From: Oikopleura dioica
Lineage: Eukaryota > Chordata > Appendicularia > Copelata > Oikopleuridae
DNA length: 64,000 nucleotides
Reading direction: 5' to 3'
NCBI GenBank assembly: GCA_907165135.1
Contig: OU015568.1
Coordinates: forward strand, 15,573,208 to 15,637,207
Shown piece by piece: positions 47,778-58,820 of the stretch (the first letter of the stretch is position 1; each line of letters begins with the position of its first letter). The position numbers were made by a program, and so were the translations under genes. Under the pieces are notes generated by a model. The model was not told where the DNA came from. It saw only the letters and a list, made by a program, of their open reading frames with translations, and searched no databases.

Positions 47778-48695
47778 ATGTGGGGTTTTTAAGGGTTTTA
47801 GAAGTCAATTTTTATTTTCTCGGCCAATAAAACTTTCATTGCTTCTGAATGATTAAAAAGCCAAAACCCAAGAACATCTTTAAAAAAAATTCTTTTAAGA
47901 GCAAAGAAATGGTATACAAAAGTAAAAAGCAGATTCGAGAAATATTCAGCAAAAAACAAGAGGTCTTGGGGTATTTATTTTTCTGTCTTCACAGACAAAA
48001 TCGTTTCTACTTCTAATTAACAGAAGTCAAGAGATCATATTGCTGGACCGGTAGAGCACTCACTTCTGTATTGAAAGTCAAGATATAGAATTCACGAAAA
48101 CGGCCGCGCTGAGAATCTTCTTTTTTATACAAATCATCAGCGGAAATAACCTTTTTCTGATTGCTTCAATAAATGTGGGGGGACCAATTTTCGTTTGAAC
48201 TTTAGAATGAACGCAGAAGAATGAGCAGAGTATTCATAAGATAGCGGTTCGCTGAATGTAAAACAGGGCGCTTCAAAACTTGCACGAGGCGTGTCCGAGT
48301 GGTTTGTTTCCTTCTCCTCGGTCAAGTTCTAAAATTCTAGAGCACGTGTCGAGCACGCGCTAAAACAGACCACCTACAAATACTTGACTCTGATAATTTT
48401 CGTCGCTCTCATAACTCAGTAAATCCTCTGGAAGTTGTAAAGAATCTTAAAAGGGTCAATAAAAGCTTAATGTTTCGGACTTTATGATTCGTAAAACCTA
48501 AATTCTGAGAAGTCTGCAGGCCAGAGAATAGTCCAGTTATTCATCTTTACGATCTGACTAGGTAAATGATCAGCTATTCAGACACATTTTCTCTCTTCTT
48601 TTCTCGCCAACCTCAAATGTCACAAAGATTTTCCGGAGTAAAAACGCTCTCATGACTAGCTCAACGGAGCAGGTGGATAAATTCCATCTGGCACT

Positions 48696-48936
48696 AGGCT
48701 CGGCAGTGAGTCAGGAGTCCTGAAAGACCTTGATTGAAAAGCCGCGTCGCGGCTTTTTTTAAACAAAGCCACCAAGCGAGCTCAAATTTTTCATTCATAA
48801 TTGAAATATTGAATATATTTTTAAGTTTTGGGAAAGCCGCTTCGCGGCTTCGTATTTAAAAAAGCCGCTACGCGGCTTTTCAATGAAGATTTTTCAGAAC
48901 CTGACTCAGGTTTTTCTCAGAGGTCGCCCAACACAG
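48696..48936. mobile_element. CTGGGCTCGG-family MITE, ends decayed
   Basis: GGCTCGGCAGTGAGTCAGG on the left and AACCTGACTCAGG on the right bracket the GCCGC hairpins. The left end has lost about 20 bp. Confidence 0.78.
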
Positions 48937-48953
48937 TCCTGGTATTTATAATT

Positions 48954-49169
48954 TTATCTCGGAAGAAATCCGCTTCGGTTCTGGATTCGTAAATTGAATC
49001 GGAACAACACATAAATCATGCCGACAACTTCAGTCGTTTTTAAGCCAATTTTGACAACGGTAAATATTTCGATATTTCCGCTCGGGCCCGAATCATTCTT
49101 GGGAACCTTTTGGGACAAGCAGACGGCAGATGCGCCCCAGGATAATCCATGCTTAGCTGCCATGTTCAA
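48954..49169 (-). CDS. Possible tetraspanin-like last exon
   Basis: The minus-strand frame ends with IGLKTTEVVGMIYVLFRF followed by a basic tail and stop. This resembles the fourth membrane helix of tetraspanins (IG-x4-E-x2-GM pattern), with a single Cys upstream. No CCG motif or other tetraspanin exons were found nearby, and the opposite strand is also open from an ATG at 49018. Treat as tentative. Confidence 0.22.
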   Translation of the reverse strand: MNMAAKHGLSWGASAVCLSQKVPKNDSGPSGNIEIFTVVKIGLKTTEVVGMIYVLFRFNLRIQNRSGFLPR

Positions 49170-49381
49170 TACAAAATGTCAGAATTACGTTGTGACCTTT
49201 TTTGGTATTTGAGACTGTTGCGAATTAAACGTGTTTCTAGCGCGCGACCGTACCCGAAAATTCGGGTTTTAAAGCTGTCTTTTTTGATTTTTCGCAAAAA
49301 ATAGGAAAGTAGATTTTTTATTTTTTTACCGTAGAGATGATGTCTGCGTTAAAGTTTCATTTTAAGATTGTTCAGTTAGGT

Positions 49382-49640
49382 TTAGTTCTTCTGAAGAGCA
49401 GTGTGATGAGAAGGGAAGGTCTTGACTTCTGTCGGTTTTTTGATGGCAATCTTGGTGTTTCCTTGGAGACTATTGCTGAAAAATATTCTTAGTTGTTTCC
49501 ATCGTATTGTTTCTCTTACCGAGTGACTGGCAGCATGAGAGGAGTACTGGCCGTCAAGTATCGCATGTGCTTCATCTTTCTTTTTCTCTTGGAAACGACC
49601 TTTTTTCTTCTCGTGGACAAATTTTCTCTTCAAAAAACCT
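49382..49640 (-). CDS. Basic small-protein frame, uncertain
   Basis: A Lys-rich frame (FVHEKKKGRFQEKKKDEAHA) runs from about 49640 to a GTAAGA donor near 49519. Splicing over 44 nt to the CAG acceptor near 49474 would end the protein almost at once. Reading through gives about 40 more residues. No family recognised. Confidence 0.25.
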
Positions 49641-50250
49641 TGTGAACCTTGGGCGATGACCCTGTGTGTGTCAAGAAGAAAATTTCAACCTTTTTAGGGG
49701 GCAATAACCACCGCGGTGCGACTTCTGTCGCAGCTGATTCTGATCAGATAAGGGCGTCGTGACCCTTTTTTATTCAATCGCGGCCGATTTTACGCCCTCA
49801 ATATTTCACATATCCGCCGCGGGAAATATCATGTTATAAAACGATTCATATCTCTACGGCTCTCCATCTATTTTTACGTATTTTAGACAGTCTTCCTCTT
49901 CTTTTCTTCATCTAAAAATGAGTGTATTCGGAGTTGGAAGATTGACTCAACCTTTTTAACCCCTTCCTTAAAATTCTGGTGTCGCAATCAAAAACCGAGC
50001 GGAGACAAGAAAATAGAAGGATGCTCTTTAGATCCGCTCGAAAACGTGTTTGATTTACTGGTAGAAAGAACAACCATACGGTGCGTGAGGCATGATACTG
50101 TCATTGATAAGGGAGCGTTCGGTTTAATCGCAACCAGGTGCTTGGATATTGAAAGAGAACGCAATTGTGCGTCAGCGTTTTTTCGGGAGGTTTTTCTTGT
50201 ATAATTTTTGAAATGAAAATCTAAATAGAAATTTTCCATAAAAACAGAAT

Positions 50251-50499
50251 TTATTTTTCGATCACATATCTGAAGAACTGCCTATCAAAATAGGCTTGGA
50301 ACTTGGCAGAGTTGTTGAATTTCGGGTTGATTTTGTTTTTCATCCATCCGTATTGCTTCTGGATAAATGACCCTGAGCCTCGTCGATGATGGTCAGTTAT
50401 TCTGCCAAGAGAGTTTTGGTGATACTGCAGGAAAAATTCTGACTTTGTAAACATGGCCATGCTGCTTGCTAGAAATTGGAGGAGAAGAAAGAGGTTCAT
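50251..50499 (-). CDS. Small secreted protein, 82 aa
   Basis: The single-exon frame starts with a clear signal peptide (MNLFLLLQFLASSMA), followed by an aromatic and basic mature region with no Cys. The stop TAA overlaps an AATAAA polyadenylation signal. A further frame of 83 codons (50239-49988) begins 11 nt downstream and is probably untranslated. No known family; plausible lineage-specific peptide. Confidence 0.5.
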   Translation of the reverse strand: MNLFLLLQFLASSMAMFTKSEFFLQYHQNSLGRITDHHRRGSGSFIQKQYGWMKNKINPKFNNSAKFQAYFDRQFFRYVIEK

Positions 50500-50905
50500 T
50501 TTTCCTTGTTGTGATTTCTTTGTCGACCCGCGTTATTTTTTATTTCAATTGTTACAAGGTTTTATGTAAGCGTTGGTAAGAAATTGGAAAGGAATATGTT
50601 CCTGTCTTTCTCCCAGCTAGAATCACACTGGAATAAATTTTCTGTGTTCATGAATGATTTGCATACTCGTCATCAGCGGCGAGCACATTCAGACATTTAC
50701 ATATAATCATTGGAGCTTTCCGAAATATGGGCTAGGAGAATTGTTTGCGTAGATCGTCAAGAAATTCTCGTGCATGTAGGATGGCTCATCCTGGATGGGG
50801 AAAATTATAATTTTGATATCCCTCCTTTCAAATTCCATTTCGTCTTCAATGATGTAAGCTAGAAGATCGGTATTTGCTTCCTCAAGGGTTTGAGCTTGTC
50901 AGAAG

Positions 50906-51273
50906 CAGAGTTGCAAATTTGCTGAGCTGAGTGAGCTGAGCTGGCTAAGTGAGCTGAGCAGTCGCTCAGCTTAGCTCAGCTCAGTGATTTTGGAAAATGA
51001 TCTGATCTGCTCAGCTCAGCTCAGCTCAGACAATTATCACTTAGCTCAGCTCAGCTCAATCAGCTCAGTTCAGCTCTAATAAGGGTCCGCTCAGCTCAGC
51101 TTAGCTCAAATCTCTTAAACAAAAGGTCTTCTCAGCTCAGCTCCGCTCAATGACCTCTGAAAAGGGCCAGCTCAGCTCAGTTACCTCCAAAATTGGCCAG
51201 CTCAGCTCAGAGAAATTTTTACTAAGGTCAGCTCAGCTCAGCTCAGAAAAATTAATCAAAATTTGCAACTCTT
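50906..51273. mobile_element. hAT-like MITE with CAGAGTTGCAAATTT ends and GCTCAG array
   Basis: Ends CAGAGTTGCAAATTT and AAATTTGCAACTCTT are inverted and flanked by exact GTCAGAAG duplications (50898-50905 and 51274-51281). The 340-bp interior is GAGCTGAGC / AGCTCAGCTCAG repeats with short spacers, switching orientation near the left end. Confidence 0.9.
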
Positions 51274-51892
51274 GTCAGAAGGCTTAGTCAGTCTTATCAA
51301 TATTCGAAGTTGATCTTGGGAAATTGATGCTATCAAATCAATAAAATTTACATTCGCGAGGAGAAATCTGCTGTTCGAAAAGTCACAATGTTCCAAGCAA
51401 ATATGCATTCATTTTCTTATCTTGCAACTAAAATTTATTTTGTTGAAAGTTGCAGAAGACGGTCTATTTTCGACAAATGACTTTCAAATTTCGGCCAGCC
51501 GCGGCATCGCTTCTCGGAGAATTCTCCCAGGATGTCCATAAACGGATTGATAACTTAATTATTTTTAATCAAATAAAAACTAGAATTGAGCACTACCGTT
51601 TTGTTTGATTGTTTTCGGAGTATTATTAAAGCTGTTTAGTTTGCTTGAAATGCAGCCCAAACTTTGTCCTCGATTAAATCTCCTCACAAATTTGATTTTT
51701 AAGATTTTTACCAGTCGAATCGCTCTTAATCCAAGTTCAGATTTGATCAAAATGAAGACATTGTAAAAAATGGCAAAATCGATGTTGACACCCTTAAACT
51801 TGCTGTCTGAACGCTTCCTGGGTTTCTTGCGATTGCCGCTGATGTTTTCCTGAATCCACAAGCTTGCGTTATTCTGATAGTTATTAAGATAA

Positions 51893-53180
51893 TCAAGAAA
51901 TGTCAAAGGCGTCGAGGTAGACGTCGCGCTTGCTGTCGTCGTAACTATTAGCGGGTTTTTAACGATCTTACGTTCTGCAATTATTCACGCGTCTCGCTTA
52001 ACTAACAGAGTAACCCAGTCTCTGTCGTAATCGCCGGGCAGCAGTATCGAACTCCGAAGTCGTTGCATGATCCATCAAGCGCTACATCCTTGCACATGAT
52101 CCCGATGAAATCTGGAATGACAGCGCGTTCCGCTCCTTGCGACGCGTTCAAAGAACTCAGCAAGGACTCCAGTTGCTCGTCAGAAAAATTTCTACAAGTA
52201 AAAATTAGCGATTGGACATATTATGGGCTCTTGCAATGGTCTGGGCTCGGTAGACCTGAGTAGAAAACCTGAGTCAGGGTTTTAAAAGAGTAAAATGAAA
52301 AGCCGCGTAGCGGCTTTTTTAAAAACGAAGCCGCAAAGCGGCTTCGCTAGTTAAAATCATTCATTGAGTTGGCAACTTTGGCGAAGCCGCTTCGCGGCTT
52401 CGTTTTGAAAAAAGCCGCGTTCAATGTAATCTTTTAGAACTCTGACTCAGGTTTTCTATTCAGGTTGCCGAGCCCAGATTATGGAAAGTACCCAAGTACT
52501 TTTTATATTGAAAAATTAGCGATCGGAACTCATGATCACTGATCAAGTTGAAAAACTATTTTTTCTTTGTGGTTCAAACAACTGCCGTTCCTAAAACAAA
52601 GTCTATCCCAAATCGCCGTATCATTAAAAACATCCTTATCCCCTTTTTTCTAAAAGGAAAGAGTCACTTTGGAAGATCTAATTCAATACAGAGAGCGGGA
52701 AAATTATCTTCGATCTGAATTACTCGGCGAAATAGTAGCCTCACCTTATTTTGGAAGGCGTTGTTTTACCGCTAATCGAATTAAATACAACATGATTTTA
52801 CGATGTTAGATGTTGGCATTAATATCAATTTCCACTCACGATTATCTCGTGTATATAATTGGGAAAATCGATATTTAACCAGACTTCAAAATACGCTCGT
52901 ATGTACTACGTACTTCTTTGTCCACTTGACTTTCATGCTAAACGGTAATTGCCCGCTGCTACGATTTCCGCCGCATTGTTCGAGACTTGCCTGATGGTCG
53001 TGCACACTGTTTGTCGAGCATCTTCACTTTGAACCTGCCCGATTATAGAAGCGGGCACGTCGATAAAGTGAGTGAGGAAATTGTCGGTGTCCTTGGGATT
53101 CTCTATCAGTGGAACGGGGAAAGGACATGTGGCTTCGATAACGGCGCCAGATGACCAGTCAATTTCGATCAATTCGGTTG
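51893..53180 (-). CDS. Extracellular protein with WxxW-like Cys tail, partial
   Basis: Exon 52191-52015 encodes CKDVALDGSCNDFGVRYCCP, which fits the end of a mucin/CILP-type WxxW domain (C-x8-C-x6-CC with VRY). A 70-nt GT-AG intron leads to a last exon 51944-51893 ending DAFDIS and a stop. Upstream, 53180 to about 52950 is a coding-like exon (starts TELIEIDWSSGAVIEATC) after a CAG acceptor. The link between these exons is not resolved because no donor in the right phase was found; a further exon may lie between. The gap carries a MITE. Confidence 0.45.
52241..52477. mobile_element. CTGGGCTCGG palindromic MITE
   Basis: Both ends are intact (CTGGGCTCGG and TTGCCGAGCCCAG) and both hairpin pairs are present, with one truncated GCCGC hairpin on the right. 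No exact duplication was seen (GCAATGGT versus ATTATGGA). Confidence 0.9.
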
Positions 53181-53213
53181 CTGAAAAATGATGATGAAAA
53201 TGAAAAGGTCCTC

Positions 53214-53340
53214 GAATGTCCCCAATGTCCCTTAATAGCCCTGAATGCTCCTAAATGTCCCAGAATGTCCCCAATCTCTCTTAATGTCCCCAATGTCCCA
53301 AAATGTCCCTGAATGTCCCTGAATGTCCCCAAATGTCCCG
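53214..53340. repeat. Degenerate 9-11 bp tandem repeat (GAATGTCCCC)
   Basis: About 12 units of (G)AATGTCCC(C/T)(A) with some indels form a minisatellite just upstream (on the minus strand) of the 53180 exon. It recalls the 10-bp array at 11709, with a different unit. Confidence 0.85.
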
Positions 53341-54305
53341 AATTTTCCGCGGACTTTCGTAAAAAGAAGTGAAGCCTGTTTAAAGCTAGAATAGCCATAC
53401 AAGATCCTCTACTCCTAATGTACCTCCAGGTATCTCCAGGAATCACTTTTTTTGAACAGCATAATTATTCAGCCTCCAATGTTACGCCCGTATGTAACCT
53501 TGGAGCTTGAAATTGAATAATCTTGCAAGAAATTGTTCTTTACTCCATACAAGTACCGGTTCTGGGCACTTTTCACAAAGTGCTCTTACTGAAAACTTTA
53601 CCTGAACTAGAGAGCGCGAGAATCAAACAAGTCCAAAAAGTCGGAAAAGAAATCATTTTTTGCTTTATCTCTTTTTGAAAATGGAGAACTGATGGAAAAA
53701 GTGTTTTAATTATGAATAAGAAGCATTGATCCAATTATTTAATCAAATTAGCGCCATTAAACTAACCGAGAATTGAAATTTCTTGTGAAGCGCGAACAAC
53801 GACTAAACATTTGGCGTCTGATTTTCTGACTCAGATGTTTCCGAGTTCGTTTTCTAAAAACCCACTCTTTTGATCTTGAAAAATAGTACTAAAAGACGAT
53901 TTCTTCGTCGGATTTTGCGGTAGTTTGGACATTTCCTCCGCGTGAATTTCATTACGCTATACTTTCTGCTCGTATTTTTAAATAGAATCTTTGCCTTATC
54001 TGGGCTCGTTTGTTCGACTTTTTTAGGAGAAACGAGAATTAAGGATTAAAAATAAAAAATTTGGAAGTAAGTTCCATTGGCGGACGATTTCGCAAGCTCG
54101 CATTTTTGGCGAACCGCGGTGTTGGGTCGCAATCAACCCGCAAATATCGAAAGATTCTCTTGAAATGAAAACTAACAGAAATGATCGTGAATTTACAAAC
54201 ACTCACAGCATTCCCAGAAGCGATTGAACATGCACGTTACTGTCATTTTTACAGTCGATAACAAGTTTTCAGAAGCTTTCTGAGCTTGATTTTTGAATCA
54301 ATTTT
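53341..54305. other. Intergenic, nothing recognised
   Basis: AT-rich sequence with no open frame over 60 codons that carries features and no recognised repeat. Confidence 0.5.
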
Positions 54306-54475
54306 GAAGCAAAATGAAAAGCCGCATAGCGGCTTTTTAAACATGAAGCCGCGAAGCGGCTTTTAAGAATTTTAACATGATTAAAAAGGTATATTTGCGA
54401 AGCCGCTTCGCGGCTTCGTTTTTGAAAAAGCCGCTACGCGGCTTTTCATTTTAGATTTTCCAGAGCCTGACTAAG
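54306..54475. mobile_element. CTGGGCTCGG-family MITE lacking outer left end
   Basis: AAAATGAAAAGCCGC and its inverted partner GCGGCTTTTCATTTTA bracket the hairpins. The right end stops within GAGCCTGACTAAGC and outer ends are missing. Confidence 0.78.
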
Positions 54476-54516
54476 CAGCAGCCAGCTAAAATTATGCATA
54501 AGCTGTAAACATGCCT

Positions 54517-54880
54517 CTAAAATGCAGCTTTCTTTTTGACTCCAAAGAAAAAATCTGCATGGCTAGGTTCTTTGTTGATTAGTTTGTTTGGCGCACGTGC
54601 ACGTTTTGCACGGATTCGCTTTGTCACGAGAAAATCGGAAGTGCTAATTCCGGGGCAAAAGCGCTTTAGCTCAACGAACATCATAAGCTCCTCAAGCGCG
54701 TCAAGTTCGACAGCCGTCTCCGAAACAAATGCGCCAAATGGTCTTAAACGATGTTCGAACTTATGCCTTCTGCCCGGTCTCTTGATTGTTGCTCTTTTGA
54801 CCGGCCGCAAAAGACAACGTGAAAAGCAGTTGTAACCAACTGAAACTGTCTTCTCACGACGCTTTACTCGAGCAGATTAT
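54517..54880 (-). CDS. Unidentified basic protein frame, about 120 codons
   Basis: The minus-strand frame is open from a stop near 54884 to TAG at 54517. It is rich in Arg and Lys at both ends, with an acidic helix in the middle (ETAVELDALEELMMFVELKR). It has no ATG in the first half, so a 5' exon would be needed. The plus strand is also open over much of it (54536-54835). Coding is plausible but unproved and no family was recognised. Confidence 0.3.
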
Positions 54881-55121
54881 GGCCCATTCTAGGCTATTTT
54901 GAGATTCAGAAATGCGCGAAAAAATCCCGCAAAATTCGCCCAAAAATACGATTGAAACTGTTTTGAGCGGAGCACCGCGGAATCTCGGGTTAGGTTCGAG
55001 TTCACAACCGTCATGAATTTCAATCAGATTTAATCAACTTCTCAAATACGCTATTTTTTCTCAACATTTTTTCAGAAATACTTCCCGCTAATAAAAAGGG
55101 TTGAGCTCGAAAATTGCTCAT

Positions 55122-55247
55122 GAGGTCGGAAACCTGTGTAGAAACCTGAGTCAGGGTCCTGAGAAAGCATAAACGAGGCCCCATAGAATATGGGGCCCTA
55201 GCTCTCTCGGACCCTGACTCAGGCTTCTGCACAGGTTGCCGAGCCCC
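55122..55247. mobile_element. Variant CTGGGCTCGG-family foldback without GCCGC hairpins
   Basis: The outer parts (CGGAAACCTGTGTAGAAACC and CTGCACAGGTTGCCGAGCC) and the ACCTGAGTCAGGGTCC pair are family-specific. The centre is a short GGGCCCC hairpin (GAGGCCCCATAGAATATGGGGCCC) instead of the GCCGC block. Confidence 0.85.
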
Positions 55248-55481
55248 GGATCATTTTTTCTGGGAAGAAGGAACCTTCTCTTATCTTCCGTTTTCAATGA
55301 ATTCAGGGGGCGAATGCGGGGCTCGACTCAGGCTTCATCCGTCTAGATTTATTGTAGGAATTAACCGCCTTTTATTTAGCTCGTTTTCGCCGCTTCAAAA
55401 CACGAGAAAGTCCCAAAACCCAACGAATCTTCAACCCTTCATCTTTCTTCAAAAAGTCAAAATTAATCCTCAACTGCCAAA

Positions 55482-58400
55482 ATGTGGAACGACCTCAAGC
55501 AAGAGGTCAAAATGCTGCGGCAGTACAGTACGCCACTGGGAAATATTTGGTATGTAATTCAGGTAAGAAATCGTGCTTTCAAAAATATGTAAAAATATGA
55601 AAAAATTTTTCTTGAGAAAAAATTACGAAAAAGGCTTTTCTTGTTATTTGTTTAAAGAAAAATCAGACATAAGAAAGCTGCAACGTGGCTACTATTCTAC
55701 AGTCAATAGTAGTTAGCTAATTATTTACAGGAAATCTCTAAAAAGCAACGTCGCATTTTCCAGGCAATAGCGATTGCATTCTTGCGCCATAGCTGGTCCG
55801 CAGCGGATCAAGTGCATTGCTGCCCCGGAACTACCGGAAAGCATCCATTTTAACCTGCTTTGACAATACCACTCACTCTTACAAAACCACAAACATCAAC
55901 TACAAATTGAAGTCTAGTTTTCCAGCTCTGAATACCGGCATTTCTCTGTTTGTTTTTACAGAGAAACATAATGTTAGATTTTCTTTAATTGATCCTTGAT
56001 TTTAGCCACCACAGTATCTCAATTTTAACAGGCCGCAAGTATTAGCATCCTCATACCAAATTGTTGCCAAAATAGGCAATGTGGGTTAATACACGTTCAT
56101 AGTCACGGCTCGCATATTTCTCGGGTTAAAACCCTCAAACCCAACATAATTGTTAAATTTAGGGAGGCCCCTGTATCAGAGCAAAAAGGGGGAACCGACA
56201 AAGAAATTTCGACAAATTTTACGTGGAAATTTTCAACCAATCAGAAGACTGCAATCGCCTAACCGGCCAATCAGCAACCAATAGCCGCCCACGCAAAATT
56301 TGGCGAATTTTTTTGTCGGTTCCTTAGGCCATCCCACAATAAGGGTGTCCTTAATATTTTTTATTTAGTTCATTTTCCGACTCCTGATAGTGTCGATGAT
56401 CGGAAGCCAAGTGTATGGTGATGAGCAAGGACAGTTCAAATGTGATACCAATCAACCCGGCTGTCAGAACGTTTGCTACAATAGCCAAGGATAAAAAAAG
56501 AAGAATTCACCTTCCGGAATATATGATTTCCATTTCTCATCCTTGATCAGATTCTCGCCAGTTTCCCACATGCGATTTTGGTCGATTCAAATGCTTTTCC
56601 TTTCCATGCCGAAATTCGTCTTCCACGCGTACATCACCTTAGGACGGTCACGTGATCAACCACAGTTAAACAATAGTTTAAAAAGTTTAATCCTAAGCAA
56701 TTTTTCTTTGCAAACGTTTATTCTTTCGAAACGTAAATATAAAATAAGCGACCGGTTCCGTTGTTTGACCCTCTGAATAGTCATAAACAACAAAAAGTAT
56801 TAGATCGAGCGTGGGAAAAGCTCAAAGAAACGGAGACTGAAGCTCGCGCAGGTTCGTGATCCTTCATTTTAAGGGGTAGGCCTCGTAATGGCTCATTTCG
56901 GCCGACTTTTCTGCATGAATTTGGACCCTTATTTCTTCCGAAAATAAGGGTATATCAATCCTAACTCACGAAGAATAATCAGCCGAAAATCGGGTTTATG
57001 ATGTCTGGTAGACATTCTGTCTAGTAGACAACTAACAACTTCATTAAGATTTCTCCGATGATGAGAGCACTACAAGGAACTCGCAACTATCCGACTTAAA
57101 AGCCGCTAGGTAAGCTGTTTATTTTCATCAACACGGGTGACTAGCGATTAATTTAATTTCAAGGGCGTATGAGAAAATCGAAAAGCAGAAGAAAAAGTAC
57201 ATGATTCGTGAAAGCCAAATCAAGGCGGGCATCTCTCATAATTATTGCATCAGTATTAGGTGGCTCAAGCGGCCGCGTAAATCGGATACTGTGGATACCC
57301 GCAGAATAGAAAAAGAATCACGTGGATGATCGAGGAAACTTAGAGGAGGTGATCTGGACGCCCGGCATTAGACTTGGATACTTGGTGCATCTTTTTTTCC
57401 AAGAAAGGATCTTTTGAATAACTAACCTTTTCCTAAAAGAAATTTTTGATGATCCGACGGTCTGAGCCGCCATTGAAGGCCTGTTTTTATGGCTAGCCTA
57501 CAAATTACAACAGAACCAGACGCGAAAATCCGGCTGGATCGCCTTTCGGGTTCCGGAGCGATACGACTGCTTTTCCGACGAACACGTGAGTACCTACACT
57601 AAAAAAAAGGAGTATCGTTAACCGGTTCAAATGACTGGTAGACTGAATATTTACCATGCGTTGTAAACAGTACTTAGTTGTCTTTAATAGCTTATTAGTA
57701 AATGTGTTAATGATCTTTTCGGTGGAAAAATAATTACAGCTTTTGTCTAACAAGTTAAACACTATGTTCAAATTAAAACGCTAATGATGATAATAACCTT
57801 GGATTATCCCCTCACCATAAATAACACCAAACATTGAATTCTTCGAAAATTTAATTGTCTATCTTTCCACGGCAGACATTGTTTTTTGTAAAAAAGAAAC
57901 GTGTCAAAATAAACAAATTATATTCTCCCGTTGAGGGTGCTTTCACTGTCTGCCAGAAAAAAGTACTTTGAAATTCAGGAATTCAGATTATGAGATAAGG
58001 GTTGAAGATTGCTTTGCTTTTGTCTGTTGTTTATCGCATATGAACTTCAAAGAGTAGATTTTTTACAGTGAATCTCTATAACGGGTTGTCTTTCAGACGA
58101 AACCGCCATGGGGCGATGAGACTGTAACTGCTTGTGGACAGAGCAAAGAAATTCCTTGCTGGGTTTCTCGACCTTGGGAGAAGACGCTCTTCGTTTTTAT
58201 ATGAGTAAGTTTTTGACAGGGAATACTGTGTTATAATTATTTAAGGCGGAATGGCAGGGATTTCGATTATAATTTCTATTGCCGAGTTTTTGTATATGTC
58301 GACTCATATGGGCGTCAAAGGGTACAAGGTACGTATTGGGAAGATTAAAGGGAGTAACGACGATGATTAAAGAGGAGGAAAATTTTAAACAAAGAAAAGA

Positions 58401-58606
58401 ACCTTTTGTGGACGCAGGACAAGATTTGGAATCCTTACGAGAATCCAGATTATCAACAAAAGCTTAGAGAGCATAACATAGAAAATGGAAGTCTCAGTAG
58501 GCGGCGCATCAATTCCAGGTCAGTGAAACTCCAAAACTCGCAAAGAAATTTTAAATTTAACTCGAAATTGGAAATTTGCATGAACAACAAGTGCACTTGC
58601 GGGTAA
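55482..58606 (+). CDS. Connexin (gap-junction channel subunit), 359 aa
   Basis: Ten exons join in frame: 55482-55562, 56369-56484, 56551-56646, 56781-56851, 57049-57109, 57164-57276, 57467-57585, 58097-58202, 58246-58328 and 58373-58606 (sum 1080 nt). The N-terminus (QYSTPLGNIWYVI) and first membrane helix match connexins. Loop 1 reads YGDEQGQFKCDTNQPGCQNV, then CY, the C-x6-C-x3-C signature, followed by SHMRFW. The cytoplasmic loop is Lys/Glu-rich. Loop 2 has three Cys with wider spacing than usual, then CWVSRPWEKT, and helix 4 precedes a basic tail. Subunits form hexameric hemichannels in the plasma membrane. Intron 58203-58245 is GA-AG and the one after 56484 has no GT donor. The exon 6 donor is chosen by phase. 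Confidence 0.93.
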
Positions 58607-58820
58607 AATGAACAGAGCTAGTTGTTTGTGAAGTTCAAATTATGCGCAGTGAAAAGAGGCCGGAATTGATCGTTTAACATAAAGCCTAGATCGACGTCTG
58701 GCTACCAGACACCAACGCGCAGAGAGAGGCCATTTTCTCCGCCGAAGAACAATCAGCACGAAACATCAGTGCTCATTGAGCATCCTCGATCGAAAGGACC
58801 GACTCTTCCTCCCTAGCCAT

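Larger units (their letters stand above)
44532..48953. other. Gene-poor stretch dominated by foldback elements
   Basis: Foldbacks at 44877-44970 and 45491-45883 and MITE copies at 46496, 47433 and 48696 account for most structure. No convincing coding sequence was found. The minus frames 48325-48137 and 46752-46555 overlap repeats or lack features. Confidence 0.45.

Noticed and set aside
48285-48310. tRNA-like A box (GGCGTGTCCGAGTGGTT)
   Set aside because: It matches the start of Ser/Leu tRNAs, but no B box or acceptor stem pairing follows, so it is not called as a tRNA or SINE.
51945-52014. GG-AG intron in the WxxW-like gene
   Set aside because: An ordinary GT-AG cut leads to a short in-frame tail ending in a stop, so the unusual reading is unnecessary.
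57259-57466. GG-AG intron in connexin exon 6
   Set aside because: A canonical GT donor at 57277 gives the same phase and only lengthens the helix by a few residues, so a non-standard cut is not needed.
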